Positions 1-8,228 are shown, numbered from the stretch's first letter. The stretch: 64,000 nucleotides of DNA from an uncultured Lachnospiraceae bacterium (GCA_934339365.1 CAKRHW010000005.1:11234-75233); one strand, 5' to 3'. Translations and numbers: made by a program. The notes: generated by a model from the sequence alone, not told the origin.

Positions 1-720
1 ACTGCCGGTGCGAATCAGAAACCTGATGAGACAAGATTAGACCTGGTAAATAAAAATACGAAGATTATGCGAAGTGTCATAAAAGAAATTATGGCAAATG
101 AATGTGAAGGAATTTTATTAGTGGTTTCGAATCCGGTGGATATTTTGACGTATGAGGCCTTAAAGGCATCTGCTCTTCCGGAAAATCGTGTCATTGGGTC
201 AGGAACGGTACTAGATACCGGACGGTTAAGGTATGAACTTGGCGAGCATTTAGGAGTGGATAGCAGAAGTGTACATGCCTTTATTGTCGGAGAACATGGA
301 GATAGTGAGATTGCAGTATTTAGCAGTTCGAATATTTCAGGAGTTCCGTTGAATGATGTGTGTGAAATGCGTGGGCATTTTCAACATGAAAAAGCAATGA
401 AAGAGATTGCAGAATCTGTAAAGAACAGTGCCTACAAAATCATTGAAAAGAAAAAGGCAACGTATTATGGAATTGCAATGGCAGTGAAAAGAATCTGTGA
501 AGCGATTGTTCGGGATGAGAAGTCGATTCTTCCGGTTTCTACTATGATGCATGGAGAACATGGAATTGAAAATGTGGTTCTTTCCATGCCTGCCATTGTT
601 GGAAAAGATGGGGTAGAGCGGCAGTTTCCGATTGCCTTGAATGAGGAAGAAGAACAGAAACTGATACAGTCAGCAGAAACGTTAAAAAAGGTCATTGCAA
701 GTGTAGAGACAGAGTGCTAG
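1..720 (+). CDS. ldh: L-lactate dehydrogenase, 3' part
   Basis: The gene enters from the left edge: reading frame 1 is open from base 1, so the true start lies outside the window and 239 residues are visible. It reduces pyruvate to L-lactate with NADH in the cytoplasm, regenerating NAD+ in fermentation. The visible part begins with TAGANQKPDETRLDL, the strongly conserved LDH segment after the nucleotide-binding fold. It continues with VSNPVD, then GEHGDSE carrying the catalytic histidine. About 90 N-terminal residues (the Rossmann fold) are missing. Malate dehydrogenase is the alternative family member, but the overall sequence is LDH-like. An internal ATG at 67 is not the real start. Confidence 0.93.
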   Translation, partial: TAGANQKPDETRLDLVNKNTKIMRSVIKEIMANECEGILLVVSNPVDILTYEALKASALPENRVIGSGTVLDTGRLRYELGEHLGVDSRSVHAFIVGEHGDSEIAVFSSSNISGVPLNDVCEMRGHFQHEKAMKEIAESVKNSAYKIIEKKKATYYGIAMAVKRICEAIVRDEKSILPVSTMMHGEHGIENVVLSMPAIVGKDGVERQFPIALNEEEEQKLIQSAETLKKVIASVETEC

Positions 721-732
721 AATACTAGATGG

Positions 733-766
733 TTTTAGGAACAGTCGAAAGCATTGTTCCTGAAAA
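733..766 (+). other. Hairpin downstream of ldh
   Basis: AGGAACA (737-743) pairs with TGTTCCT (755-761), flanked by TTTT and AAAA that can extend the stem. It lies between the ldh stop and the next gene. There is no T-run after it on the plus strand, so it is a poor intrinsic terminator there. It may protect the 3' end of the ldh mRNA. Confidence 0.3.
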
Positions 767-794
767 ATAAAATACAGGAAGGATAAGATGCGTA

Positions 795-1496
795 ATGGGT
801 AAGTTACAGAACAAACAGGGACTGTTATATCGAATGGTTACGAAAAATCAGATGTCGGAAGCATTTATTAACAGTACATTCCTTGCATTGTCAGGAGGAT
901 TTCAGGATGCGTATACGTATAATACAAGAAATGAAGTCTTTTCGAATGCACAGACAGGAAATATTGTCTTGATGAGCCAGTATTTTATGTCGGGAAACTG
1001 GGGAAATGTGATTCGGTATTTATTGCCGGTGGTAGCATTTGCATTTGGGGTATTTTTAGCAGAAAATATTCAGGAAAAATTCAGGTATGCCAAACGTCTG
1101 CATTGGAGACAGGGAATTTTACTTGCAGAGATGATTATTTTATTTTTTGTAGGGTTTATCCCGGTACATTTAGATATGTTAGCAACAGCACTCGTATCTT
1201 TTGCCTGTGCAATGCAGGTGCAGAGCTTTAGAAAAGTAAATGGATACTCTTATGCCAGCACAATGTGCATTGGTAATTTACGAAGTGGAACGGCTGCATT
1301 TTCTTATTATTTAAGAGAGAAAGACAAAGAACAGTTAAAAAGAGCACTGTATTACTTTGGAATTATTTTCTTATTTGCAGTAGGAGCAGGAGTAGGTGGA
1401 ATCCTTTCTGGAATCTATGGAATTCATACCATCTGGATTTCCTGTGGAATTCTTTTTATTAGTTTTATGCTGATGTTTTTAGAAAAAATGAAATAG
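795..1496 (+). CDS. DUF1275 (YoaK-like) membrane protein
   Basis: A 233-residue integral membrane protein with about six hydrophobic segments, of the DUF1275/YoaK family. The family's molecular role is not established. Recognisable features are the opening segment FLALSGGFQDAYTY, followed by NAQTGNIVLM, the usual DUF1275 signature early in the protein. A second conserved stretch, ACAMQVQSFRKVNGY, lies after the middle. The length is normal for the family. The ATG at 795 lacks an ideally spaced ribosome site. The GGAAGG at about 779 is better placed for an ATG at 788, which opens a 4-codon ORF overlapping this start. Function is unassigned beyond the family. Confidence 0.85.
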   Translation: MGKLQNKQGLLYRMVTKNQMSEAFINSTFLALSGGFQDAYTYNTRNEVFSNAQTGNIVLMSQYFMSGNWGNVIRYLLPVVAFAFGVFLAENIQEKFRYAKRLHWRQGILLAEMIILFFVGFIPVHLDMLATALVSFACAMQVQSFRKVNGYSYASTMCIGNLRSGTAAFSYYLREKDKEQLKRALYYFGIIFLFAVGAGVGGILSGIYGIHTIWISCGILFISFMLMFLEKMK

Positions 1497-1521
1497 AGCA
1501 GAGATTTAGTTCTGTATAGAG

Positions 1522-1576
1522 AAAGCTTCTCATACAATGAAGTGATGTAAGAATCACGAAAGGTATGAGGGGCTTT
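1522..1576 (+). promoter_or_regulatory. Long hairpin covering the spmA ribosome site
   Basis: The left arm 1522-1535 pairs over 14 positions (two G-T) with 1563-1576. Inside is a second perfect stem, GTGAT (1542-1546) with ATCAC (1553-1557). The right arm contains GAGGGG, the only candidate ribosome site for spmA, and its last base is the first base of the spmA TTG start. The stem is followed by TTTGTT, so it could also act as a weak terminator for the DUF1275 gene. Which role applies cannot be decided from sequence. Confidence 0.5.
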
Positions 1577-2148
1577 TGTTAAATTATATCTGGATATTTA
1601 TGATTGTATTAGGAATTGTTTATGGGGCTTTTACGGGAAATACAGAGGAAGTAGGAAATGCAATGTTAGATTCTTCGAAAGAGGCGATTGCCCTGTGTAT
1701 TACCATGCTGGGGGTTATGGCATTCTGGTGTGGAATTATGGAAAGTGCAAGACGGTCCGGAATTATAGAAATGCTTACAAGAAAAATCCGTCCATTTGTA
1801 CAGTGGATGTTTCCTGATATTCCAAAAGGGCATAAAGCAAATGAATATATTACCACCAATATCATTGCCAATGTATTAGGACTTGGCTGGGCGGCAACAC
1901 CGGCGGGATTAATGGCGATGGAAGAACTATCGAAATTAAATAAAAACAAGGAATGTGCCAGTGATGAAATGTGCACATTCCTTGTCTTAAATATCTCTTC
2001 GTTACAGTTGATTCCGGTAAATATCATTGCTTACCGAAGTCAATACGGAAGTGTATCGCCGGCGGCAATTGTGATTCCTGCCATCATTGCAACTACCATC
2101 AGTACACTTGCGGGTATTATATATTGTAAAATAAAGGCAAAGCATTAA
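1576..2148 (+). CDS. spmA: Spore maturation protein A
   Basis: A 190-residue membrane protein of the SpmA (nucleoside recognition/Gate domain) family. In Bacillus, SpmA and SpmB are needed for full dehydration of the spore core. The start is a TTG: the first residues MLNYIWIFMIVLGIV match the usual SpmA start, and an in-frame stop at 1543 with no other start between rules out an earlier one. GAGGGG sits only three bases before the TTG, inside a hairpin, so translation may be weak or controlled. The stop overlaps the stop of the convergent greA by a few bases. spmB, normally the next gene, lies 1.46 kb away beyond two opposite-strand genes. Confidence 0.9.
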   Translation: MLNYIWIFMIVLGIVYGAFTGNTEEVGNAMLDSSKEAIALCITMLGVMAFWCGIMESARRSGIIEMLTRKIRPFVQWMFPDIPKGHKANEYITTNIIANVLGLGWAATPAGLMAMEELSKLNKNKECASDEMCTFLVLNISSLQLIPVNIIAYRSQYGSVSPAAIVIPAIIATTISTLAGIIYCKIKAKH

Positions 2149-2645
2149 TAAGTCTTAATCTGATCATCATCTCCGGTAGACTTATCAATGGATTTGATGG
2201 TAACAGGGTAGGATACTTTGTCATTGACAACTACCTGTACCGTATCATTTACCTTATGACCGAGAATGGCCTTGCCAATTGGTGACTCAATACTGATTAA
2301 GCCCTGAATAGAATTCCCACGTACTGAGGTTACGAGCTTATAGACTTCGGTCTCATCATCCTCATCGAAATAGAGCGTAACCGTATTGTTTAATCCTACT
2401 TCATCAGCCTTAGAACTGTCATCAATAACAGTTGCCGTCTTTAACATTCTCTCTAAGTAACGGATTCGGCTTTCATTTTGATTCTTAAACTTCTTAGCTG
2501 CGTGGTATTCAAAATTCTCACTTAAGTCCCCTTGCGCCCGAGTCTCCTTTACTTCTTCTAAGGCTTGTTTACGAACTACCAGCTTGCGGTGCTCAATCTC
2601 GGCTTCTATCTTTTCCACATCATGTTTTGTTAATTGCTGACCCAT
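2145..2645 (-). CDS. greA: Transcription elongation factor GreA/GreB family
   Basis: A 166-residue cytoplasmic protein that binds the RNA polymerase secondary channel and stimulates cleavage of backtracked transcripts. It shows the two expected parts: an N-terminal coiled coil with the acidic tip GDLSENFEYH, holding the Asp and Glu that position the catalytic metal, and a C-terminal FKBP-like domain with SIESPIGKAILGHKVND. The start at 2645 is set by a GGGG-containing ribosome site. The open frame continues 41 codons upstream, but that part looks non-coding. It has its own promoter at 2737-2765. It is slightly longer than typical GreA (about 158), with an acidic DDD near the C-terminus. Whether this is the main GreA or a paralogue cannot be told here. 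Confidence 0.9.
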   Translation of the reverse strand: MGQQLTKHDVEKIEAEIEHRKLVVRKQALEEVKETRAQGDLSENFEYHAAKKFKNQNESRIRYLERMLKTATVIDDSSKADEVGLNNTVTLYFDEDDETEVYKLVTSVRGNSIQGLISIESPIGKAILGHKVNDTVQVVVNDKVSYPVTIKSIDKSTGDDDQIKTY

Positions 2646-2736
2646 TTTACGAATCCCCTTTCTGATTATCCTTCTTCCCTGTGTGGAAGAATTCCTGCAA
2701 TAAATCATGTTAGATCTTCCAACACAATGCCACTTC

Positions 2737-2765
2737 AGTATACACAACTTCAGACAGCACGTCAA
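2737..2765 (-). promoter_or_regulatory. Promoter for greA
   Basis: On the minus strand, TTGACG (2765-2760), 17 bases, TATACT (2742-2737). This is near the sigma-A consensus, about 90 bases upstream of the greA start. It implies greA is transcribed separately from the Big_2 gene upstream. Confidence 0.7.
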
Positions 2766-2801
2766 CATGGGGAACGTATTACAAACTGTGCTGCAACAAG
2801 G

Positions 2802-3380
2802 TTATTTCTTCTTAACCGTTACCTTACAAGAGACTTTTGAACCATCTGCGGACGCTGTAATTGTAACCGTTCCGGGCTTTTTCGCATTGATTACTCCGTT
2901 TTGATTCACAGATGCAATCGAAGAGTTACTGCTTTTCCAGAGAATCGTAGCATCGGTAGAGCAGGCGGCCCATAGTCTGGAACTAGAATTACAGGTCAGC
3001 GTGGCAGAAGTTCTGCTGATGACAATGGTTGTCTTATAAACGGTTACGGTGCAGCTTGCCTGTGCACCACCGGGAAGTGTGGCAGTGATTTTAGCAGTAC
3101 CTGCCTTCTTCGCCCTTACATGTCCCCGGTAATCGACAGATGCAACACTAGAATTGCTGCTTCGAAAGGCAGGAATACGAAAGTCAGAAGCAAATGCACG
3201 AAGCTGGAATTCTTCCCCGATGTTCATGCCATGTGCAGATTCAGACAGCGAAATAGCAGTAAAAGGTGATTGTGCATAAGCCAGTCTTGCTGAAAAAGTA
3301 AGTGTCAGTGTAAGAAGCGCAGTCATACATAAAAGGAAACGTATCAGGCTGCGACAGTTGTGAGTATCATAATTCTTCAT
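2802..3380 (-). CDS. Secreted protein with two bacterial Ig-like (Big_2) domains
   Basis: A 192-residue exported protein. The ATG at 3380 is chosen because GGAGG lies 8 bases before it; the frame runs further upstream without a comparable site. A Sec signal peptide (residues about 12-37) ends at AYA before QSPF. Then follow two Big_2-type repeats, each with the hallmark SSNSSVASVD or SSNSSIASVN, a GHVRAKKAGTAKITA-like strand, and a closing CTVTVYK or CKVTVKKK. No catalytic domain, sortase motif or anchor is seen, so it may be released or bind the wall non-covalently. Its role is unknown; Big_2 domains are generally found in surface adhesion and wall proteins. Confidence 0.82.
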   Translation of the reverse strand: MKNYDTHNCRSLIRFLLCMTALLTLTLTFSARLAYAQSPFTAISLSESAHGMNIGEEFQLRAFASDFRIPAFRSSNSSVASVDYRGHVRAKKAGTAKITATLPGGAQASCTVTVYKTTIVISRTSATLTCNSSSRLWAACSTDATILWKSSNSSIASVNQNGVINAKKPGTVTITASADGSKVSCKVTVKKK

Positions 3381-3476
3381 AGTAAAATCCTCCAATTCAT
3401 CCGTATTCATTGCCATAAAATGATGCGAGGACAGTATTGCCATGAGGAATATCAGGTAATAAAAAGATGTAGGTGT

Positions 3477-3505
3477 ATTGTAGCATAAAAAATAAAGCGT
3501 GTCTA
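3477..3505 (-). promoter_or_regulatory. Promoter for the Big_2 protein gene
   Basis: On the minus strand, TAGACA (3505-3500), 17 bases, TACAAT (3482-3477), with TGC directly before the -10 (extended -10). This is one of the best promoter matches in the window, about 95 bases upstream of the start codon. Confidence 0.72.
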
Positions 3506-3609
3506 TATATAAAAAGAAACACAACATATTAAATTTAAAGATGATTTGCAAGGGGAAAGAAAAAGAAACTATGTGATTAAAACAGAATGGGAGTTAAGAA
3601 AGGAGAAGT

Positions 3610-4134
3610 ATGAATATTCTGGTCTATTTATCGAATATGATGATTCCACTGATTGTATTATATGTAGTTGTGTTCGGTCTTGTTATGCGAAAAAATGTAT
3701 ATGAAGATTTTATTCGTGGTGCCGAATCAGGATTAAAGACCGTAGTAAAAATTGCACCTACAATTGTAGGACTTATGGTAGGTGTCGGGGTGTTAAGGGC
3801 ATCTGGCTTCTTGAATTGTCTGTCACAACTCATCGGTTCTGTCAGCCAATATGTAGGAATTGATGGTGCACTGGTACCGGTTATTATCATAAGAATGTTT
3901 TCTTCTTCGGCAGCAACAGGGCTTATTCTTGATATTTTTAAAGAATACGGAACCGATTCTTATATCGGAATCTGCACATCAATTTTAGCATCCTGTACAG
4001 AAACCATTTTTTACACGATGTCTGTTTATTTCCTTGCTGCAAAAGTAAAAAGAACAAAATGGACATTGACGGGCGCACTTATCAGTACAATTGCGGGGAT
4101 TGTGGCTAGTATTTTCCTGGCGAAAATGTTATAA
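3610..4134 (+). CDS. spmB: Spore maturation protein B
   Basis: A 174-residue membrane protein of the SpmB (nucleoside recognition domain) family, partner of SpmA in spore-core maturation. It shows the family pattern: an N-terminal transmembrane helix, RGAESGLKTVVKIAPTIVGL, then FSSSAATGLILDIF and ILASCTETIFYTMSVYF, with a final transmembrane segment. The length is typical. The start is supported by AAAGGAGAAGT before the ATG. It is separated from spmA by greA and the Big_2 gene on the other strand, so the usual spmAB operon is broken here. A promoter for the next gene lies inside its 3' end. Confidence 0.9.
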   Translation: MNILVYLSNMMIPLIVLYVVVFGLVMRKNVYEDFIRGAESGLKTVVKIAPTIVGLMVGVGVLRASGFLNCLSQLIGSVSQYVGIDGALVPVIIIRMFSSSAATGLILDIFKEYGTDSYIGICTSILASCTETIFYTMSVYFLAAKVKRTKWTLTGALISTIAGIVASIFLAKML

Positions 4135-4135
4135 T
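4107..4135 (+). promoter_or_regulatory. Extended -10 promoter at the spmB 3' end
   Basis: A perfect TATAAT (4130-4135) with TGT before it (extended -10) overlaps the spmB stop. The -35 region (TAGTAT, 17 bases upstream) is weak. It could drive the acyltransferase gene starting at 4189. Confidence 0.45.
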
Positions 4136-4188
4136 GAACAAAAGAGCGAATAAATAGCGTCAAAGTAGAAGCGCAGAAAGAGGTTAGA

Positions 4189-5301
4189 ATGGAAGCAGCT
4201 GTACAAAAGCCAAAGAAGAGGCTGAAATATATAGACATGACTAAGGGACTTGGAATATTTATGATTACGTATGGTCATGTAACGGCTTTAGATACTCCTG
4301 TGGATCATTGGATGGATTTATTTAAAGTAACATTATTTTATATTGTTGCGGGATATTTGATTTCCATGAAGAACAATTATACAGAGATTTCAACCTGGCA
4401 GTATTTTAAAAAGTTGTGTAAGAGTCTGATGATTCCTTATTTTACATTTAGTGTTGTTGCTATTTTAGTGAGAGTAGCAGTAAGAATATTAAAATATAAG
4501 GAATATATGCCACTATTAAAGGAATATATTTACCGGACAATCAGTCTTCGTGGAATCAGTACGTTATGGTTTTTGCCAACCTTACTGATTAGTGAGATGG
4601 TCTTTTTCTATATTTTAAAGAGAAAAGGAATCTGGAAGAAGATATTAATGGGACTTACTTTTATCTGGCCGGTCGTCCTTGCAATCTTTGTACAGAAAGA
4701 ATTAAAAATCATGTCTGCAACGATGAGTGAACACCAGTTTATGATGGTATCATTTCCGATTCTTGCCTGGTCGAAGGGACTTGTTGCAGTCTGGTTTGTC
4801 CAGATGGGATATTTTGGATACAAGATTCTTTCTAAATTAAAGAATCTTTCGGCCCGGTTTGGAATTGGAATTGTTCTTTCAGTGCTGACGATTGCATTGT
4901 CAAACTGGAATCCGGGAATTGATTTTAACAATATGAAGATTGGGCAGCATCAGTGGATTTTCTTTGTAGGAAGTCTGATGGGAACTTTTGGAGCATTGTT
5001 AGTCTTTGAATTTTTAGAGAAGCACTTTAAGTTAGAATTATTCAATTACTATGGAAAGAATTCTTTAATTCTTATGGCAACGCAGAGAGGACCTATGGTA
5101 ATTAATATTGCGGAGCAGGGCTTTAAGGGAGCGGTAAGAATTGAACCGAAGGTTGGAGAACGGTACTACCTTCAGACGTTAGTGATTTTAGGAATTATTT
5201 TATTAATGGAATATGGAATTATAGAATTTATTAATCATAAAGCTCCATTTATGATTGGAAGAAAGAAAAAAAGAGAGGAACAGGCAAAAATGGCACAATA
5301 G
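4189..5301 (+). CDS. Membrane acyltransferase family 3 (fucose 4-O-acetylase-like)
   Basis: A 370-residue multi-pass protein of the acyltransferase-3 family, which moves acyl groups, usually acetyl, onto extracytoplasmic sugars. Evidence is the N-terminal motif KYIDMTKGLGIFMITYGHVT, with the conserved histidine at the end of the first transmembrane segment, and about ten hydrophobic helices. STLWFLPTLLISEM is typical of the fucose 4-O-acetylase-like branch. The C-terminus is a short basic tail (GRKKKREEQ). The ribosome site AGAGG supports the start. It stands alone between spmB and the EAL gene. A role in O-acetylating wall or surface glycans is inferred from the family, and the substrate is unknown. 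Confidence 0.82.
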   Translation: MEAAVQKPKKRLKYIDMTKGLGIFMITYGHVTALDTPVDHWMDLFKVTLFYIVAGYLISMKNNYTEISTWQYFKKLCKSLMIPYFTFSVVAILVRVAVRILKYKEYMPLLKEYIYRTISLRGISTLWFLPTLLISEMVFFYILKRKGIWKKILMGLTFIWPVVLAIFVQKELKIMSATMSEHQFMMVSFPILAWSKGLVAVWFVQMGYFGYKILSKLKNLSARFGIGIVLSVLTIALSNWNPGIDFNNMKIGQHQWIFFVGSLMGTFGALLVFEFLEKHFKLELFNYYGKNSLILMATQRGPMVINIAEQGFKGAVRIEPKVGERYYLQTLVILGIILLMEYGIIEFINHKAPFMIGRKKKREEQAKMAQ

Positions 5302-5372
5302 AGAAAACGGCATAAAGTAGGAAGAATTCTTTGTGGGAGTTCGGAATACTTAGCATAGAGGGAGGGAACATT

Positions 5373-8141
5373 ATGAAATTTTCATTAGAGCAGGTAAAAA
5401 GGATGATATCGGTATTTCCCGGTGAAATAGTCTTATATCATATAGATAAAAATCAACTGGCACACATTATTTATTATTCTAAAGGTGTACCGGCATTTTG
5501 GGGTGTTTCACGTATAGAATACAGAAGAAGAATCAAAAAAGGTGTTCCCGTACAGAAAAAAGGCTGTGAAGTCGATTATATGAATCAGAATGTGGGAGCC
5601 GGTGCAATTCCGGGAGAAGAGGAGGATCGCTTTTACCGGATGCATCATTCGAAATTAGGAGAAATCTGGTTCCGTTCCATCACAAGGTATGTCGGAGATT
5701 TGGATGGAAATAAAATCTATTGCAATATTTTAATGGATCAGTCGGATGAAAGCGAAGATGGATATAAGATTTTAAATACTTCGAAGGATTCTACGATTGT
5801 ATATGCAAAAGAAAATAATGAGATTTTATTTGTAGGAGATGAGTTTCTTGCACTGACAGGGCGAAAAGGACAGAGTTATTCAGGCAAGAAAGTGTATGAA
5901 CTCTTTGATTATGAAAAATGGGAAGACTGTTATGAGATGTTAAAAAGAATTGTCGAACAGCATGAATTCTATTTTGAGAAAGTATCAAGGCATTCTTTTC
6001 AGTTAGAGCTGATACCTATGATATGGAGAGGCTATCATGCAGAGGCAATTCTGCTGCATGATGTCACAATGTTACTTAAGAAACAGAAAAATGACCGGCA
6101 GACATATCAAAACAGAGTGAAGTTTATGATGTCTAGTGAAAAGGATACACTTTATACTTTATATATCGATGTTTCTAAAAATAAATTATTAGAGTTAAGA
6201 GATAATTTGGCAGAGTATATCAATGAAGAGGTAAGAAAGCCAAAGACAGTGACAGAATGGATGGAAGATACAATTTTACCATGTATCTGTGGCGAAGAGG
6301 ATGCACAACATTTTCGAAAATGTTTTCGCAGGATTTATCTGTTAAATTGTTTTAAAGATGGACAGACGCATTTTTCTTTTCCGTACCGTTTAAGTAAAGG
6401 TGGAAGAATGCTGGTATGCGAAATGGAAGTGGAATTGTTCCAGAATCCTAGCACAGAGCATGTCGAAGCGTATGCAACGGTAAAGAATAAGACATTAAGA
6501 TATGTCGATCAGGTAGTAGATAAAGTGCTGTACCGGGAAGATTATAAGATGATAGGCATTATCTCCCTGAAGACGCAGGTTGTGGTAATAAGGTCGCATC
6601 GGTTTGAAGGATTAGATATTCCGACAGTTGCAGAGCTTCCATATCAGGAAGTGGTAAATCGTGTCCGGGATGGAAGAATTCTGAAAAAAGAAGCAGCGGT
6701 ATTTGACGAATATACAAAAACAGATGTGATTGAAAAACAATTAGAAGTAATGGATCACTATTCTTTTTCCATGCATAATAAAGAAAATGAAGTGGAACGG
6801 TATTCTTATTACTGGTTAGATAAAAAGTTTGGCGCGGCTTTATTTGTGGTAGATGACATGACACATGAGATTGAAACAGATTCTCTTACAGGCTATCCGA
6901 ATCGAAAAGGATTTTTCCGACATGCCGGACGGATTCTAGAGGAAAATCAAGAAAAGAAATTCGTACTTTTATTCTTTAATATTCGACATTTCAAAGCAAT
7001 CAATGATATGTTTGGCACAGAAACCGGAGATAGGATCTTAAGAGATGTTATTGACAGGATTCAGACGTGCAAATTTCATCCATATGCGATTGCCAGAGCG
7101 GAGTCGGATCATTTTCTGGCACTTGTAGATGCAGACAAGTTTTGCGAACAGGACCTTCCAGAGCTGTTACATGCAGAATTCCAATATGATAATTTAAAAA
7201 TTGAAGTCTATGGCAGATGTGGCATTTATTATATTCCGCAGGGAAAAACTTCCGATATCGAAGAAATGTGTACGATGGCCAAGCTTGCAAAGACGTATAT
7301 TCAAAATGAATATGTAAAACCATATGCAGTATTTGATGAAGATATGAAAAAACGCTATTTAGCAGAGAGTGAAGCAATGAACCGTTTAGAAGGCGGATTA
7401 AAGCGGGGAGAATTTGTTGTGTATTATCAGCCGATTTATGATGCGTGTACAGAACAGGTTGTTGCAGCGGAGGCATTAATCCGTTGGATTTCTCCGGAAA
7501 ACAAGGTGACATCGCCGGGCGTTTTCCTGCCGGCCTTAGAAGAAAGCGGATATATTACGAAACTAGATGCATATGTAAATGAAAAAGTACAGGAATTTTT
7601 AACGGATCGTTTGAAGGCAAATCAAAGTCTGGTACCAATTTCCATCAATTTATCACGCATGGATCTGATGGATTACGGACTGCTTGAGAAGATTACACAG
7701 GAAGTTGAGAATTCTATTTTACCGGATCATCTGATTCGTTATGAGATTACGGAATCTGCATATACAGAGATTTCTGAAAAAGGAAAAATTTTCTTGGATC
7801 ATCTAAGATGTACCGGAGTTGAAATTATGGTAGATGATTTTGGAAGTGGAGTTTCTTCTTTCAGTACAATCCGGGATTATGATTTTGATATTATTAAGTT
7901 AGATATGGGATTTGTTCAGAAAATAGGAACCAATAAAAAGGTCGATAACCTGGTGGTATCTATTTTAGAGATGATTCATCGTATGAATATGAAAGTAGTA
8001 GCAGAGGGGGTAGAGACGAAGGAACAATTAGAATTTTTAAGAACCTACGGATGCGATTACATACAGGGATTTTATTTTTCAAAACCGCTTCCAGAGGCTG
8101 AATTTGAGAAAGTACTTGAAAAAAAAGGAACAGTGAACTAA
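5373..8141 (+). CDS. c-di-GMP phosphodiesterase with degenerate GGDEF and intact EAL
   Basis: A 922-residue cytoplasmic signalling protein without clear transmembrane segments. The start is the ATG at 5373 after GGGAGG; the frame is open slightly upstream. The first 480 residues are sensory-type sequence, including a probable PAS-like fold around residues 135-210. A GGDEF-type domain follows (about 495-650), opening with SLTGYPNRKGFF. Its active-site loop reads AESDHF (about 575) instead of GGDEF, so cyclase activity is unlikely. The C-terminal EAL domain keeps EALIRW (about 699), YEITESA, DDFGSG (about 821), IIKLD, AEGVET and CDYIQGF, the metal and substrate residues. It is predicted to hydrolyse c-di-GMP, with the GGDEF part possibly sensing GTP. 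Confidence 0.9.
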   Translation: MKFSLEQVKRMISVFPGEIVLYHIDKNQLAHIIYYSKGVPAFWGVSRIEYRRRIKKGVPVQKKGCEVDYMNQNVGAGAIPGEEEDRFYRMHHSKLGEIWFRSITRYVGDLDGNKIYCNILMDQSDESEDGYKILNTSKDSTIVYAKENNEILFVGDEFLALTGRKGQSYSGKKVYELFDYEKWEDCYEMLKRIVEQHEFYFEKVSRHSFQLELIPMIWRGYHAEAILLHDVTMLLKKQKNDRQTYQNRVKFMMSSEKDTLYTLYIDVSKNKLLELRDNLAEYINEEVRKPKTVTEWMEDTILPCICGEEDAQHFRKCFRRIYLLNCFKDGQTHFSFPYRLSKGGRMLVCEMEVELFQNPSTEHVEAYATVKNKTLRYVDQVVDKVLYREDYKMIGIISLKTQVVVIRSHRFEGLDIPTVAELPYQEVVNRVRDGRILKKEAAVFDEYTKTDVIEKQLEVMDHYSFSMHNKENEVERYSYYWLDKKFGAALFVVDDMTHEIETDSLTGYPNRKGFFRHAGRILEENQEKKFVLLFFNIRHFKAINDMFGTETGDRILRDVIDRIQTCKFHPYAIARAESDHFLALVDADKFCEQDLPELLHAEFQYDNLKIEVYGRCGIYYIPQGKTSDIEEMCTMAKLAKTYIQNEYVKPYAVFDEDMKKRYLAESEAMNRLEGGLKRGEFVVYYQPIYDACTEQVVAAEALIRWISPENKVTSPGVFLPALEESGYITKLDAYVNEKVQEFLTDRLKANQSLVPISINLSRMDLMDYGLLEKITQEVENSILPDHLIRYEITESAYTEISEKGKIFLDHLRCTGVEIMVDDFGSGVSSFSTIRDYDFDIIKLDMGFVQKIGTNKKVDNLVVSILEMIHRMNMKVVAEGVETKEQLEFLRTYGCDYIQGFYFSKPLPEAEFEKVLEKKGTVN

Positions 8142-8143
8142 AC

Positions 8144-8172
8144 TTTACAAAGCTTCTATAAAATGATAAAAT
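8144..8172 (+). promoter_or_regulatory. Promoter for nifJ
   Basis: TTTACA (8144-8149), 17 bases, TAAAAT (8167-8172). It begins three bases after the upstream stop codon. Expected transcription start is near 8179, giving a leader of about 50 bases with AAGGAGG before the ATG. Confidence 0.6.
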
Positions 8173-8194
8173 ATTTCATATATAGAAGTTTTTG
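8152..8194 (+). terminator. Probable terminator of the EAL gene, overlapping the nifJ promoter
   Basis: CTTCTATA (8153-8160) pairs with TATAGAAG (8181-8188), with an inner ATGA/TCAT extension, followed by TTTTTGTGCTTTT. Only read-through RNA from the EAL gene would contain the whole stem, since nifJ transcripts should start at its right arm. It can therefore stop upstream transcription while housing the nifJ promoter. Confidence 0.5.
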
Positions 8195-8228
8195 TGCTTT
8201 TATGAAAGAATAAGGAGGTATTCGTACA

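Noticed and set aside
465..695. Antisense open frames inside ldh
   Set aside because: They lack ribosome sites and lie opposite a strongly conserved coding sequence; they are shadows.
733..766. Rho-independent terminator after ldh
   Set aside because: The hairpin is present but is followed by AAAATAAAA rather than T residues, so termination on the plus strand is not supported.
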